Of a stretch of DNA of 6,364 nucleotides, positions 1 to 4,943 are shown in pieces. Source of the DNA: Actinomycetes bacterium (GTDB lineage: Bacteria; Actinomycetota; Actinomycetes; Actinomycetales; Cellulomonadaceae); the NCBI GenBank assembly GCA_023389455.1, contig JAEWEJ010000122.1, positions 1 through 6,364 on the forward strand, given 5' to 3'. Numbering within the stretch: the first letter of the stretch is position 1; every line of letters begins with the position of its first letter. Made by a program: the position numbers and the translations under genes. A model generated the notes under the pieces. That model was not told where the DNA came from, did not search any database, and saw only the letters and a program-made list of their open reading frames with translations.

Positions 1-213
1 CGCGACGTGCTGGTGGTGCAGCTCGGCGCCGGCGTGGAGCTCGTCAACCTCGAGCAGGAGGCGGAGGTGCGCGCCCTGGCCGCCGGCAGCACGCCCGAGC
101 AGACCCTGCGGCGCATGGACGCCGTCGGGCAGGCGCGCTCCCGCCTGGCGGGCAACGTCGCACCGCTGCTGGCCGTCGAGGCCATGGCGATCGCGCTGCG
201 GCCCCAGGGCTGA
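1..213 (+). CDS. holB: DNA polymerase III subunit delta' (C-terminal end, 5' truncated by window)
   Basis: Only the last 70 codons are inside the window; the reading frame is open from base 1 and ends at a TGA at 211-213. The visible residues start RDVLVVQLGAG, continue with an ELVNLEQEAEVRALA segment and end with a helix containing NVAPLLAVEAMAIALRP. This is the typical C-terminal helical collar of bacterial delta' subunits, where an arginine-rich helix is followed by N-x-x-P-x-L-A-x-E. Delta' is the rigid stator of the clamp loader (delta/delta'/tau-gamma complex) that loads the beta sliding clamp on primed DNA. In actinobacteria holB normally follows tmk, which would lie just left of this window. 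A GC hairpin ten bases after the stop closes the unit. The family call comes from pattern recognition of a short fragment, so the N-terminal AAA+ part cannot be checked. Confidence 0.82.
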   Translation, partial: RDVLVVQLGAGVELVNLEQEAEVRALAAGSTPEQTLRRMDAVGQARSRLAGNVAPLLAVEAMAIALRPQG

Positions 214-222
214 CCGCCGCCG

Positions 223-242
223 CGGGCCCCGCCGGGGGCCCG
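223..242 (+). terminator. Hairpin terminator after holB
   Basis: A perfect 8-bp stem (CGGGCCCC at 223-230, GGGGCCCG at 235-242) closes a GCCG loop ten bases after the holB stop. There is no T tract, which is common for intrinsic terminators of high-GC actinobacteria. It separates holB from the next gene, which has its own promoter. The 72 bases from 243 to 314 hold nothing else I can identify. Confidence 0.6.
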
Positions 243-314
243 GCAGCGCCGCCGGGGTGCCACGGACGCCGTGACAGGCCCGTCGACGGTGCCGGATCCG
301 TGGGTCCGGGCGGC

Positions 315-326
315 TACCGTAGACGC
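315..326 (+). promoter_or_regulatory. -10 element of a predicted leaderless promoter for the TAP hydrolase
   Basis: TACCGT (315-320) matches the actinobacterial -10 consensus TAnnnT. It is followed by exactly six bases and then the ATG at 327, so transcription would begin at or next to the A of the start codon. No Shine-Dalgarno precedes this ATG and no convincing -35 hexamer is visible 16-18 bases upstream. The element is what decides the start call for the downstream gene. This is an inference from spacing and consensus only. Confidence 0.6.
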
Positions 327-1850
327 ATGCCGACGCGACCTCTCCTGCGCCGGTGCGCCCTCGTCGCCCTCGTCGTGCTCGGTCTGACCGGATGCGTCGC
401 GCCGAAGCACCAGGCCACGTCCCCGACGCCCGGGGCGCCGACCTCCGGGACCGCCGACCCCGCGCTCGCCCGGTACTACGACCAGGTCCTGGAGTGGACG
501 ACGTGCGGCAGCGAGCAGTGCGCCGACGCGACCGTCCCGCTCGACTGGGACGAGCCCGAGGGGGACACGGTCACCGTGGCGCTGCGCCGCGTGCCCGCGT
601 CGGGCGGTGCGCCCATCGGGTCGCTGCTGGTCAACCCCGGAGGGCCGGGCCGATCGGCGATCGACTCCATCGGGTTCTTCCGGCAGGTGGTCTCCCGTGA
701 CGTCCTCGCCGCGTACGACCTCGTGGCGTTCGACCCGCGGGGTGTGCAGCACTCGTCCCCGGTGACCTGCGTGGACCCCGAGGAGCTGGACGAGATCACA
801 GCCTGGGTGCCCGACTGGTCCACCGACGAGGGCATCGCCGCGGCGGCGGAGCGCAGCGGGCAGCTCGGCGAGTCCTGCCTGGAGCGGACCGGCCCGCTGC
901 TGGGGAACGTGGACACGCTCAGCGCCGCCCGTGACATGGACGTGCTGCGCTCGGCGCTGGGCGACGAGGCGCTCACGTACCTCGGCTACTCCTACGGCAC
1001 GGAGCTGGGCGCGGCCTACGCCGCGCTGTTCCCCGAGCGCGTCGGACGGTTCGTCCTGGACGGTGCCGTCGACCCCACGCTGGACTCGGGCCAGGTCGCC
1101 GCCGGGCAGGCGGCGGGCTTCGAGGGGGCGCTGCGCGCGTACGTCGCGGACTGCCAGGCCGGCCCGGCGTGCCCGCTCGACGGGGACGTCGACGCAGGGC
1201 TCGGGCAGATCACGCGCATGTTCGACCGGATCCGCGCGAACCCCCTGCCGACCGGCAGCGACCGGGAGCTCACGGTGTCGCTGGCCTTCAGCGGCGTCGC
1301 GGCACCGCTGTACACGCAGGCGAGCTGGAAGGTGCTCACCCGAGCCCTCACCGCCGCCATCGACCAGGGTGACGGCTCGGTGCTGCTGCAGCTGGCCGAC
1401 AGCTACTACGGGCGCCAGGCCGACGGCAGCTACGTCTCCAACCAGAACGAGGCCTTCACCGCCGTGCTGTGCCTCGACGACCGCCCGTCCTCGGACCCCG
1501 ACGACATGCGGGCCGACGCCGCCGAGATCGAGGCGGTCGCCCCGACGGTCGGCGAGTTCTTCGCCTACGGCGGGGCGTCCTGCGCGCAGTGGCCCGTCCC
1601 GGCGGTGGGATCGCTCGACTCGTACGACGCGACGGGCGCCGCACCGATCCTGGTGATCGGCACGACGAACGACCCCGCCACCCCGTACGCGTGGGCGGAG
1701 CAGCTGGCCGACCTGCTCTCGTCCGGCGTCCTGCTGACGTTCGAGGGCGAGGGGCACACGGCGTACGGCCGCTCGAACCAGTGCATCGAGGACGCCGTCG
1801 ACGCGTACCTGCTGACGGGCGAGCCGCCGGCCGACGGCACGCGCTGCTGA
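327..1850 (+). CDS. Secreted lipoprotein alpha/beta hydrolase, TAP (tripeptidyl aminopeptidase) family
   Basis: This 507-residue protein has a short basic N-terminus (MPTRPLLRR), a hydrophobic stretch and a lipobox L20-T-G-C23, so it should be exported and lipid-anchored at Cys23. A low-complexity Ser/Thr/Pro/Ala linker (about 30-45) follows. The alpha/beta hydrolase fold shows the oxyanion-hole loop NPGGPG (103-108), the nucleophile elbow GYSYG with Ser222, Asp449 in GTTNDPATP and His477 in GEGHTAYG. Asp and His lie in the C-terminal TAP-like domain. The family, which includes the Streptomyces SlpD/SlpE and Tap enzymes, typically removes tripeptides or proline-type N-terminal residues from peptides outside the cell. 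The exact substrate here is not readable from sequence. Length and all three catalytic residues are normal, so it should be active. I chose ATG 327 over the GTG at 300 because the nine extra residues (MGPGGYRRR) would encode the promoter and spoil the signal peptide. Confidence 0.93.
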   Translation: MPTRPLLRRCALVALVVLGLTGCVAPKHQATSPTPGAPTSGTADPALARYYDQVLEWTTCGSEQCADATVPLDWDEPEGDTVTVALRRVPASGGAPIGSLLVNPGGPGRSAIDSIGFFRQVVSRDVLAAYDLVAFDPRGVQHSSPVTCVDPEELDEITAWVPDWSTDEGIAAAAERSGQLGESCLERTGPLLGNVDTLSAARDMDVLRSALGDEALTYLGYSYGTELGAAYAALFPERVGRFVLDGAVDPTLDSGQVAAGQAAGFEGALRAYVADCQAGPACPLDGDVDAGLGQITRMFDRIRANPLPTGSDRELTVSLAFSGVAAPLYTQASWKVLTRALTAAIDQGDGSVLLQLADSYYGRQADGSYVSNQNEAFTAVLCLDDRPSSDPDDMRADAAEIEAVAPTVGEFFAYGGASCAQWPVPAVGSLDSYDATGAAPILVIGTTNDPATPYAWAEQLADLLSSGVLLTFEGEGHTAYGRSNQCIEDAVDAYLLTGEPPADGTRC

Positions 1851-1852
1851 CT

Positions 1853-1881
1853 TTGGTGTCAGGCCCACCGCCGGGTACAGT
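1853..1881 (+). promoter_or_regulatory. Promoter of tRNA-Thr
   Basis: A good -10 hexamer TACAGT (1876-1881) lies 17 bases downstream of a weak -35-like TTGGTG (1853-1858). Transcription would start near 1888, giving a 5' leader of about 40 bases before the mature tRNA at 1929. The promoter begins three bases after the stop codon of the TAP hydrolase, so the tRNA need not rely on read-through. Confidence 0.55.
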
Positions 1882-1928
1882 GGGCGCGCTCGCCGAACGG
1901 CCGCGCACACGCGTGTCCGCCCGACGAT

Positions 1929-2001
1929 GCCGCCTTAGCTCAGTCGGCAGAGCGTCTCACTCGTAATGAGAAGGTCAAGGGTTCGATTCCCTTAGGCGGC
2001 T
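1929..2001 (+). tRNA. tRNA-Thr, anticodon CGT
   Basis: A complete 73-base cloverleaf can be folded. The acceptor stem is GCCGCCT pairing with AGGCGGC (7/7). The D arm is GCTC/GAGC around AGTCGGCA. The anticodon stem TCTCA/TGAGA closes the loop CTCGTAA, which places CGT at positions 34-36. The variable loop has 5 bases, and the T arm AAGGG/CCCTT closes the loop TTCGATT. The discriminator is T2001. The 3' CCA is not encoded (CCG follows), so it must be added by the CCA-adding enzyme. CGT reads the codon ACG, a major threonine codon in such a GC-rich genome. Confidence 0.97.
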
Positions 2002-2006
2002 CCGCA

Positions 2007-2041
2007 ACGAAGGCCCCGCACGGTGTGTGCGGGGCCTTCGT
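2007..2041 (+). terminator. Strong hairpin terminator after tRNA-Thr
   Basis: A perfect 15-bp stem starts six bases after the tRNA: ACGAAGGCCCCGCAC (2007-2021) pairs with GTGCGGGGCCTTCGT (2027-2041) around a GGTGT loop. It lacks a T tract, as is usual in actinobacteria. The 3' arm overlaps the start of the tandem repeat that follows. Confidence 0.8.
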
Positions 2042-2098
2042 CGTCCTGGGCCTTCGTCGTCCTGGGCCGTCGTGGTGCCGGGGCCCGTCGTCCCAGGT
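2035..2098 (+). repeat. 16-bp tandem repeat downstream of the tRNA
   Basis: Two exact head-to-tail copies of CCTTCGTCGTCCTGGG occupy 2035-2050 and 2051-2066. A third, degenerate copy (12 of 16 bases identical) lies at 2067-2082, and a further core CGTCGTCCCAGG is at 2086-2097. The first copy begins inside the 3' arm of the tRNA terminator, so the array may have grown by slippage from that arm. No open reading frame with plausible codon content uses it. Bases 2099-2152 show nothing else recognisable. Confidence 0.75.
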
Positions 2099-2152
2099 GC
2101 CGGGTGCGTGCACCACGGACCGAGGTCCCGGGTGGGGGTGCCGGCGCGCTCC

Positions 2153-2158
2153 TACCCT
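2153..2158 (+). promoter_or_regulatory. Possible -10 element for the 60-residue Cys/His protein gene
   Basis: TACCCT fits TAnnnT and would give a leader of roughly 40 bases before the ATG at 2206. No -35 match is visible. It is listed because the gene lies behind a strong terminator and must have its own promoter somewhere in 2042-2200; this is the best candidate I see. Confidence 0.3.
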
Positions 2159-2205
2159 GCGAGGACGGCCCCCCAGGGGCAGGGCGCATCGGCAAGGAGG
2201 CCGAC

Positions 2206-2388
2206 ATGCATGTCCGTCCGTACCACTCCGCTCGCAGCAACGCGCCGCACGTCTTCCACGAGGACGACGACTGCCCGTCCGGTCGGTCCCTCGCGTGGTA
2301 CGACAAGGTCGAGGGCAGCGACGGCTGCGAGCCGTGCCCGCAGTGCGTGCGGACCGCGGTGTGCCCCGAGCATCCCGTGACCGCCTGA
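2206..2388 (+). CDS. Small uncharacterised Cys/His-rich protein (60 aa)
   Basis: The start is fixed by a near-perfect Shine-Dalgarno AAGGAGG (2194-2200) five bases before ATG 2206; longer in-frame versions running back through the terminator and repeats are not credible. The 60-residue product begins MHVRPYHSARS and is acidic in the middle (HEDDDC). It holds five cysteines (23, 41, 44, 47, 53) and five histidines (2, 7, 14, 18, 55). The order V-F-H18-x4-C23-x2-G, then G40-C41-x2-C44-x2-C47, looks like a compact metal-binding fold. It resembles, from memory, small bacterial and phage hypothetical proteins with a V-[FY]-H-x4-C-x2-G ... C-x2-C pattern. No signal peptide or membrane helix is present, so it is probably cytoplasmic. 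No function can be assigned. It sits alone between the tRNA terminator and the leaderless promoter of the next gene. Confidence 0.8.
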   Translation: MHVRPYHSARSNAPHVFHEDDDCPSGRSLAWYDKVEGSDGCEPCPQCVRTAVCPEHPVTA

Positions 2389-2413
2389 CACGGGCCTGAC
2401 CAGCCGATATGCC

Positions 2414-2442
2414 GTGACCGGGGGGTCGCCAGGCGCTAGGTT
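2414..2442 (+). promoter_or_regulatory. Leaderless promoter of the LiaF-like gene
   Basis: A -35-like GTGACC (2414-2419; one mismatch to TTGACC) is separated by 17 bases from the -10 TAGGTT (2437-2442, TAnnnT). Seven bases later comes ATG 2450, with no Shine-Dalgarno. This is the best-formed promoter in the window and predicts a transcript starting at, or one base from, the start codon. It lies 25 bases after the stop of the small Cys/His gene, so the two genes can be expressed independently. Confidence 0.65.
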
Positions 2443-2449
2443 GGCGGGT

Positions 2450-3154
2450 ATGGACGGTCGTCGCTCGCTCGGTCAGGTGCTCGCCGGTGTGCTCGTGGTG
2501 CTGGTCGGCGTGGTGCTGCTGCTGGAGCGCACGGGCGTCGTCGACATCGACCTCGGCACCGTCGCCTCGACGCTGTGGCCGCTGGTGGTCGTGCTGGTCG
2601 GCCTGACGTCCCTGCTGCTGGTGCCGCGCGCCTGGTTCGGCCCGGTGGTCATCACGGCCGCGGGGGTCGTGCTGCTCCTCGACCGGCTGGACGTCCTCGA
2701 CGTGAGCCTGTGGGACTACCTGTGGCCGATCGCGGTCATCCTCATCGGGCTCGGCATCACGTTCGGGGCCGCGCGCGGCCAGCAGGAGGACCGCATCACG
2801 GCGCTCGCGTTCTGGTGGGGCACCGAGCGGCGCAGCCGCTCGCCGCACTTCCGGTCTGCGAGCCTCACCGCGATCATGGGCGGCGTCGAGCTGGACCTGC
2901 GGGAGGCCGACATCCAGGGCACCGCGCGCGTGGACGTCTTCACGTTCTGGGGTGGCGTGGACATCAAGGTCCCGCGCACGTGGGAGGTCCGCACGACGGG
3001 CCTGCCGCTGTTGGGCGGCTGGGAGAACAAGACGCAGGCCCCGGCCGGGGGTGGCCCGGTCCTCGAGGTGCGGCTCGTGACGATCATGGCCGGCGCCGAG
3101 GTGCGGTACGGCAAGAAGCAGGCGCTGCCGCCGACGGACGCGCCCGTCGTCTGA
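2450..3154 (+). CDS. LiaF-like four-helix membrane protein with C-terminal LiaF-type domain
   Basis: The 234-residue protein has four hydrophobic segments at about 9-25, 38-57, 62-78 and 89-107, matching the LiaF transmembrane / DUF5668-type module. A soluble domain with the LiaF C-terminal (DUF2154-type) signature follows: IMGGVELDLREADI (142-155), FTFWGGVDIKVP (164-175), GGWENKT (189-195) and VTIMAGAEVRY (210-220). In Firmicutes LiaF restrains the LiaS/LiaR cell-envelope stress system. In actinobacteria such proteins are common without liaRS next door, and no such kinase or regulator is in this window. The role is therefore inferred as envelope-associated, partner unknown. Start ATG 2450 is preferred to GTG 2414 because the promoter lies between them and the extra 12 residues (MTGGSPGARLAG) look non-coding. 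Length and domain order are normal for the family. Confidence 0.88.
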   Translation: MDGRRSLGQVLAGVLVVLVGVVLLLERTGVVDIDLGTVASTLWPLVVVLVGLTSLLLVPRAWFGPVVITAAGVVLLLDRLDVLDVSLWDYLWPIAVILIGLGITFGAARGQQEDRITALAFWWGTERRSRSPHFRSASLTAIMGGVELDLREADIQGTARVDVFTFWGGVDIKVPRTWEVRTTGLPLLGGWENKTQAPAGGGPVLEVRLVTIMAGAEVRYGKKQALPPTDAPVV

Positions 3155-3371
3155 GCGCGGCCGTCCCGCGGCGGGCAGGACGACACCCGGCAGGTCGGCG
3201 AACGCGCCCGCCACCGTGTGCAGGTGGGCCTCTGCCGCTGCGTGCGTGGGCGTGCCTGTCGATCACCCGCCGAGCGCAGGACGGCCAGGCAGCCGTCGCG
3301 CCTCGACGACGGACCGCCCGGGACGACGGACCGCCCGGGACGACGAGCCGTGTCGGAGGACGGCCCGCGCC
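3155..3371. other. Convergent intergenic region
   Basis: The LiaF-like gene (+) and the 450-residue protein gene (-) converge here with 217 bases between their stops. Visible structure is limited to a modest hairpin, GACGGC (3280-3285) with GCCGTC (3292-3297) around six bases, and the 17-bp tandem repeat at 3305-3345. A looser hairpin, GCCCG (3363-3367) with CGGGC (3380-3384), overlaps the stop of the minus-strand gene. No clear bidirectional terminator or credible gene is seen. Confidence 0.5.
3305..3345. repeat. 17-bp tandem repeat in the convergent intergenic region
   Basis: Two exact copies of CGGACCGCCCGGGACGA lie at 3310-3326 and 3327-3343, preceded by a partial unit (GACGA, 3305-3309) and followed by CG. 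Read on the minus strand, each copy contains CGTCGTCCCGGGC (3328-3316 and 3345-3333). This differs by one base from the core CGTCGTCCTGGGC of the + strand repeat at 2035-2066. Function unknown. Confidence 0.7.
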
Positions 3372-4724
3372 TCAGAGGACGGGCGCCGACTGCCCGACGA
3401 CCATCGGGCCGCCGATCTCGTGCCCGCCGTCCTCGTCGTGCGCGTACGAGTGGGCGACCCGGATGCCCGGACGACCCGGTGCGGACGCGTCCACCACGAC
3501 CCGGGGGTGGGGGCGGTTGACGTCGGCGGGGCTGGTCCAGGCCACGGCCGCGGCGGTGTAGCCGCCGGAGCGCGCGGCCTGGCGGGCCTGCGCGAGCCCG
3601 GAGGCGGACTGCGGGAAGTCGAGCACCTCGACCTCGTGGCCCTCGCGCACCAGCACGAACGGCGCGCAGCCGCCCGGGAGCGTCACGGCACGGTCCAGCG
3701 CGAGCTCCAGCGCCCGCAGCGCGAGGTCCTGCACCCGCTCCGAGGGTCGGTGGGGCAGGTCCTCGGGCGTGAGGTGCTGGTGGGCGGTGAGCGGCAGGCC
3801 GCGGCCCGGCGTCGTCGCGAGGTCGACGGGCGGCACGCTCGGTGCCGGGAGGTCGGGGGTGTGCCGTGCCGCGAGGGGCGTGCCGGTGGCCTCGACGGCG
3901 GTGGGGGTCCACAGGGGCAGCGCGGGCGTCGCCCCGCCTGCCGCGTGCGCGACGGGTGCCTGCTCGACCGGCGTGTGCTCGACCGGCGTGGGCTCCTCGA
4001 CCGGCGTGGGCTCCTCGACCGGCGTGGGCTCCTCGACCGGCGTGTGCTCGACCGGCGTGGGCTCCTCGACCGGCGTGGGCTCGACCGGTGCGATCGCCGC
4101 CGGGTGCTCCCACGTGGACTCGGGCTGCGCGGGCTCGGCCCCCGTCGTCTCGGGCTGTGCGGCCGCGGCCCACGTCGTCTCGGTCGGCGTGTCCGTGGCC
4201 TCGTCGTCGTCGGCCACGAGTGCCGGGACGCGGAACGGGGTCTCGGGCGCCGGGTGCGGGGTCGGGACGGGCGTGCGTCCGGCCGTGAGGTGGGCGGTCG
4301 CCCGGTGCACGTAGTCGCCGGTCCACCCGGACGATCGCACGCGCCAGCGCTGGTGGGCGTCGAGGACGGGCAGCACCGGCATGTGCGGGCGCTCCGGCAC
4401 CAGGACGCCGGGCGTGGCGCCGTCGGGCCCCGGGCACATCATCCACACCGCGTCGGCCACGGCGGCGACGAGCAGGTCGCCGACCGCGATCCCGAGCGCG
4501 GCCGCGACCCCCGCGGGTGCGGGCGCGTCCGCGGGGCGCGTGGCCAGCAGACGTTCCCACCGGGCGTCGAGCGCGGCGGTGTCGTGCGCGTCGGTGCCGT
4601 CCTCGAGCAACCAGGCGCGGAGCCGGTCGAGGTGCGCGGACTCACCAGGGGTCAGCGGGCGTGCCAGCAAGGGAGCCGTCGCGACGGCGGACCTCGCCGC
4701 GAGCGCGGGCGAGACGGTGTCCAT
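3372..4724 (-). CDS. Uncharacterised protein: DUF3806-like domain, TPVE-repeat linker, conserved-looking C-terminal domain (450 aa)
   Basis: I see three parts. Residues about 25-148 form a globular domain with L-x-R-L-R-A-W-L, an ALGIAVGDLL segment (76-85), W94, a VLPVLDAHQRW stretch (117-127) and GDYVHRATAHL (136-146); this resembles DUF3806, an uncharacterised domain. Residues about 150-320 are a disordered Pro/Glu/Thr/Ala linker holding one APVE and seven TPVE units (212-254), preceded by weaker repeats such as QPETTGAE and QPESTWEH. Residues about 322-450 are again globular: an amphipathic helix (SERVQDLALRALELALDRAV), APFVLVREGHEVEVLDF (354-370), an Ala/Arg-rich helix, and a tail ending GGPMVVGQSAPVL. 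That tail resembles small actinobacterial hypothetical proteins. No signal peptide or membrane helix is visible. I chose ATG 4724 because the 70-residue in-frame extension to 4934 is Arg/Pro-rich non-coding-like sequence. No Shine-Dalgarno or TAnnnT is evident at 4724, so the start is less certain than the frame. Function unknown. Confidence 0.82.
   Translation of the reverse strand: MDTVSPALAARSAVATAPLLARPLTPGESAHLDRLRAWLLEDGTDAHDTAALDARWERLLATRPADAPAPAGVAAALGIAVGDLLVAAVADAVWMMCPGPDGATPGVLVPERPHMPVLPVLDAHQRWRVRSSGWTGDYVHRATAHLTAGRTPVPTPHPAPETPFRVPALVADDDEATDTPTETTWAAAAQPETTGAEPAQPESTWEHPAAIAPVEPTPVEEPTPVEHTPVEEPTPVEEPTPVEEPTPVEHTPVEQAPVAHAAGGATPALPLWTPTAVEATGTPLAARHTPDLPAPSVPPVDLATTPGRGLPLTAHQHLTPEDLPHRPSERVQDLALRALELALDRAVTLPGGCAPFVLVREGHEVEVLDFPQSASGLAQARQAARSGGYTAAAVAWTSPADVNRPHPRVVVDASAPGRPGIRVAHSYAHDEDGGHEIGGPMVVGQSAPVL
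3963..4092 (-). repeat. In-frame 15/18-bp tandem repeat encoding TPVE units
   Basis: The + strand core CTCGACCGGCGTG begins at 3963, 3978, 3996, 4014, 4032, 4047 and 4065 without a mismatch, and a diverged eighth copy begins at 4080. Spacings are 15, 18, 18, 18, 15, 18 and 15 bases, always multiples of three, so the frame is kept. The translated units are TPVE followed by E-P or H. The lack of synonymous divergence among seven copies suggests recent expansion or gene conversion. Confidence 0.93.
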
Positions 4725-4943
4725 GCCCGGACATCGGCGTGGTCGGCACGCGCCTTGAGCCTCCACGGGGTCCGACTCGCGGACGGGCGCCGGCACCGGG
4801 CCTGTGCGGTGGGGCACCGCACGACCCCCGGCCGGCGTGGTGCGCACCCGCTGGGCACGACCCACCGTGGCCGCCGGGCGGTGCTCGCGCCGGACGCGGG
4901 AACCGGTGTGCACGGCGTGGACGTCACCGGGCACCCGGCCGTG
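4725..4943. other. Intergenic region between LigD-type polymerase and the 450-residue protein gene
   Basis: There are 219 bases between the polymerase stop and the next minus-strand start. The one clear structure is an 8-bp hairpin, GTGCGGTG (4804-4811) with CACCGCAC (4815-4822) around three bases. It could act as a weak terminator of the polymerase transcript, though it lies about 120 bases beyond the stop. No TAnnnT -10 element at a useful distance from 4724 was found on the minus strand. Confidence 0.45.

Noticed and set aside
300..326. GTG 300 as the start of the TAP hydrolase.
   Set aside because: The extra nine codons overlap the -10 element, add arginines before the signal peptide, and lack a ribosome binding site; ATG 327 gives a normal lipoprotein signal.
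931..1656. A 241-codon + strand frame inside the TAP hydrolase.
   Set aside because: It is Arg/Ser/Thr/Pro-rich shadow translation; the overlapping frame has the complete Ser-Asp-His triad.
1929..2001. tRNA-Thr as an attachment site for an integrated element.
   Set aside because: No integrase, excisionase or phage-like gene follows, and I found no second copy of the tRNA 3' end in the window.
2450..3154. A LiaFSR-type three-component system linking the LiaF-like gene to the LuxR-type regulator at the right end.
   Set aside because: The regulator is about 2.9 kb away on the opposite strand, its visible part looks like a large LAL-type protein rather than a response regulator, and no histidine kinase is present.
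1940..3214. A minus-strand frame whose first residues (GAFADLPGVVLPAAG, about 3211-3167) look protein-like.
   Set aside because: The protein-like stretch is only about 30 residues, begins just after an in-frame stop, has no ribosome binding site, and then runs antisense through three features including the tRNA. A tiny gene remnant cannot be excluded but is not supported.
3963..4092. Possible CRISPR array because of regularly spaced repeats.
   Set aside because: Units are only 13 bases, spacing is 15/18 bases with no unique spacers, all in frame inside a coding region, and no cas genes are present.
2716..4560. A 614-codon minus-strand frame spanning the 450-residue protein gene and the end of the LiaF-like gene.
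   Set aside because: It is Arg/Pro-rich shadow sequence in the wrong frame and crosses the convergent intergenic region and the LiaF-like gene antisense.
4725..4934. N-terminal extension of the 450-residue protein to ATG 4934.
   Set aside because: The 70 added residues are Arg/Pro-rich, without domain character, and cover what looks like intergenic sequence with a hairpin.
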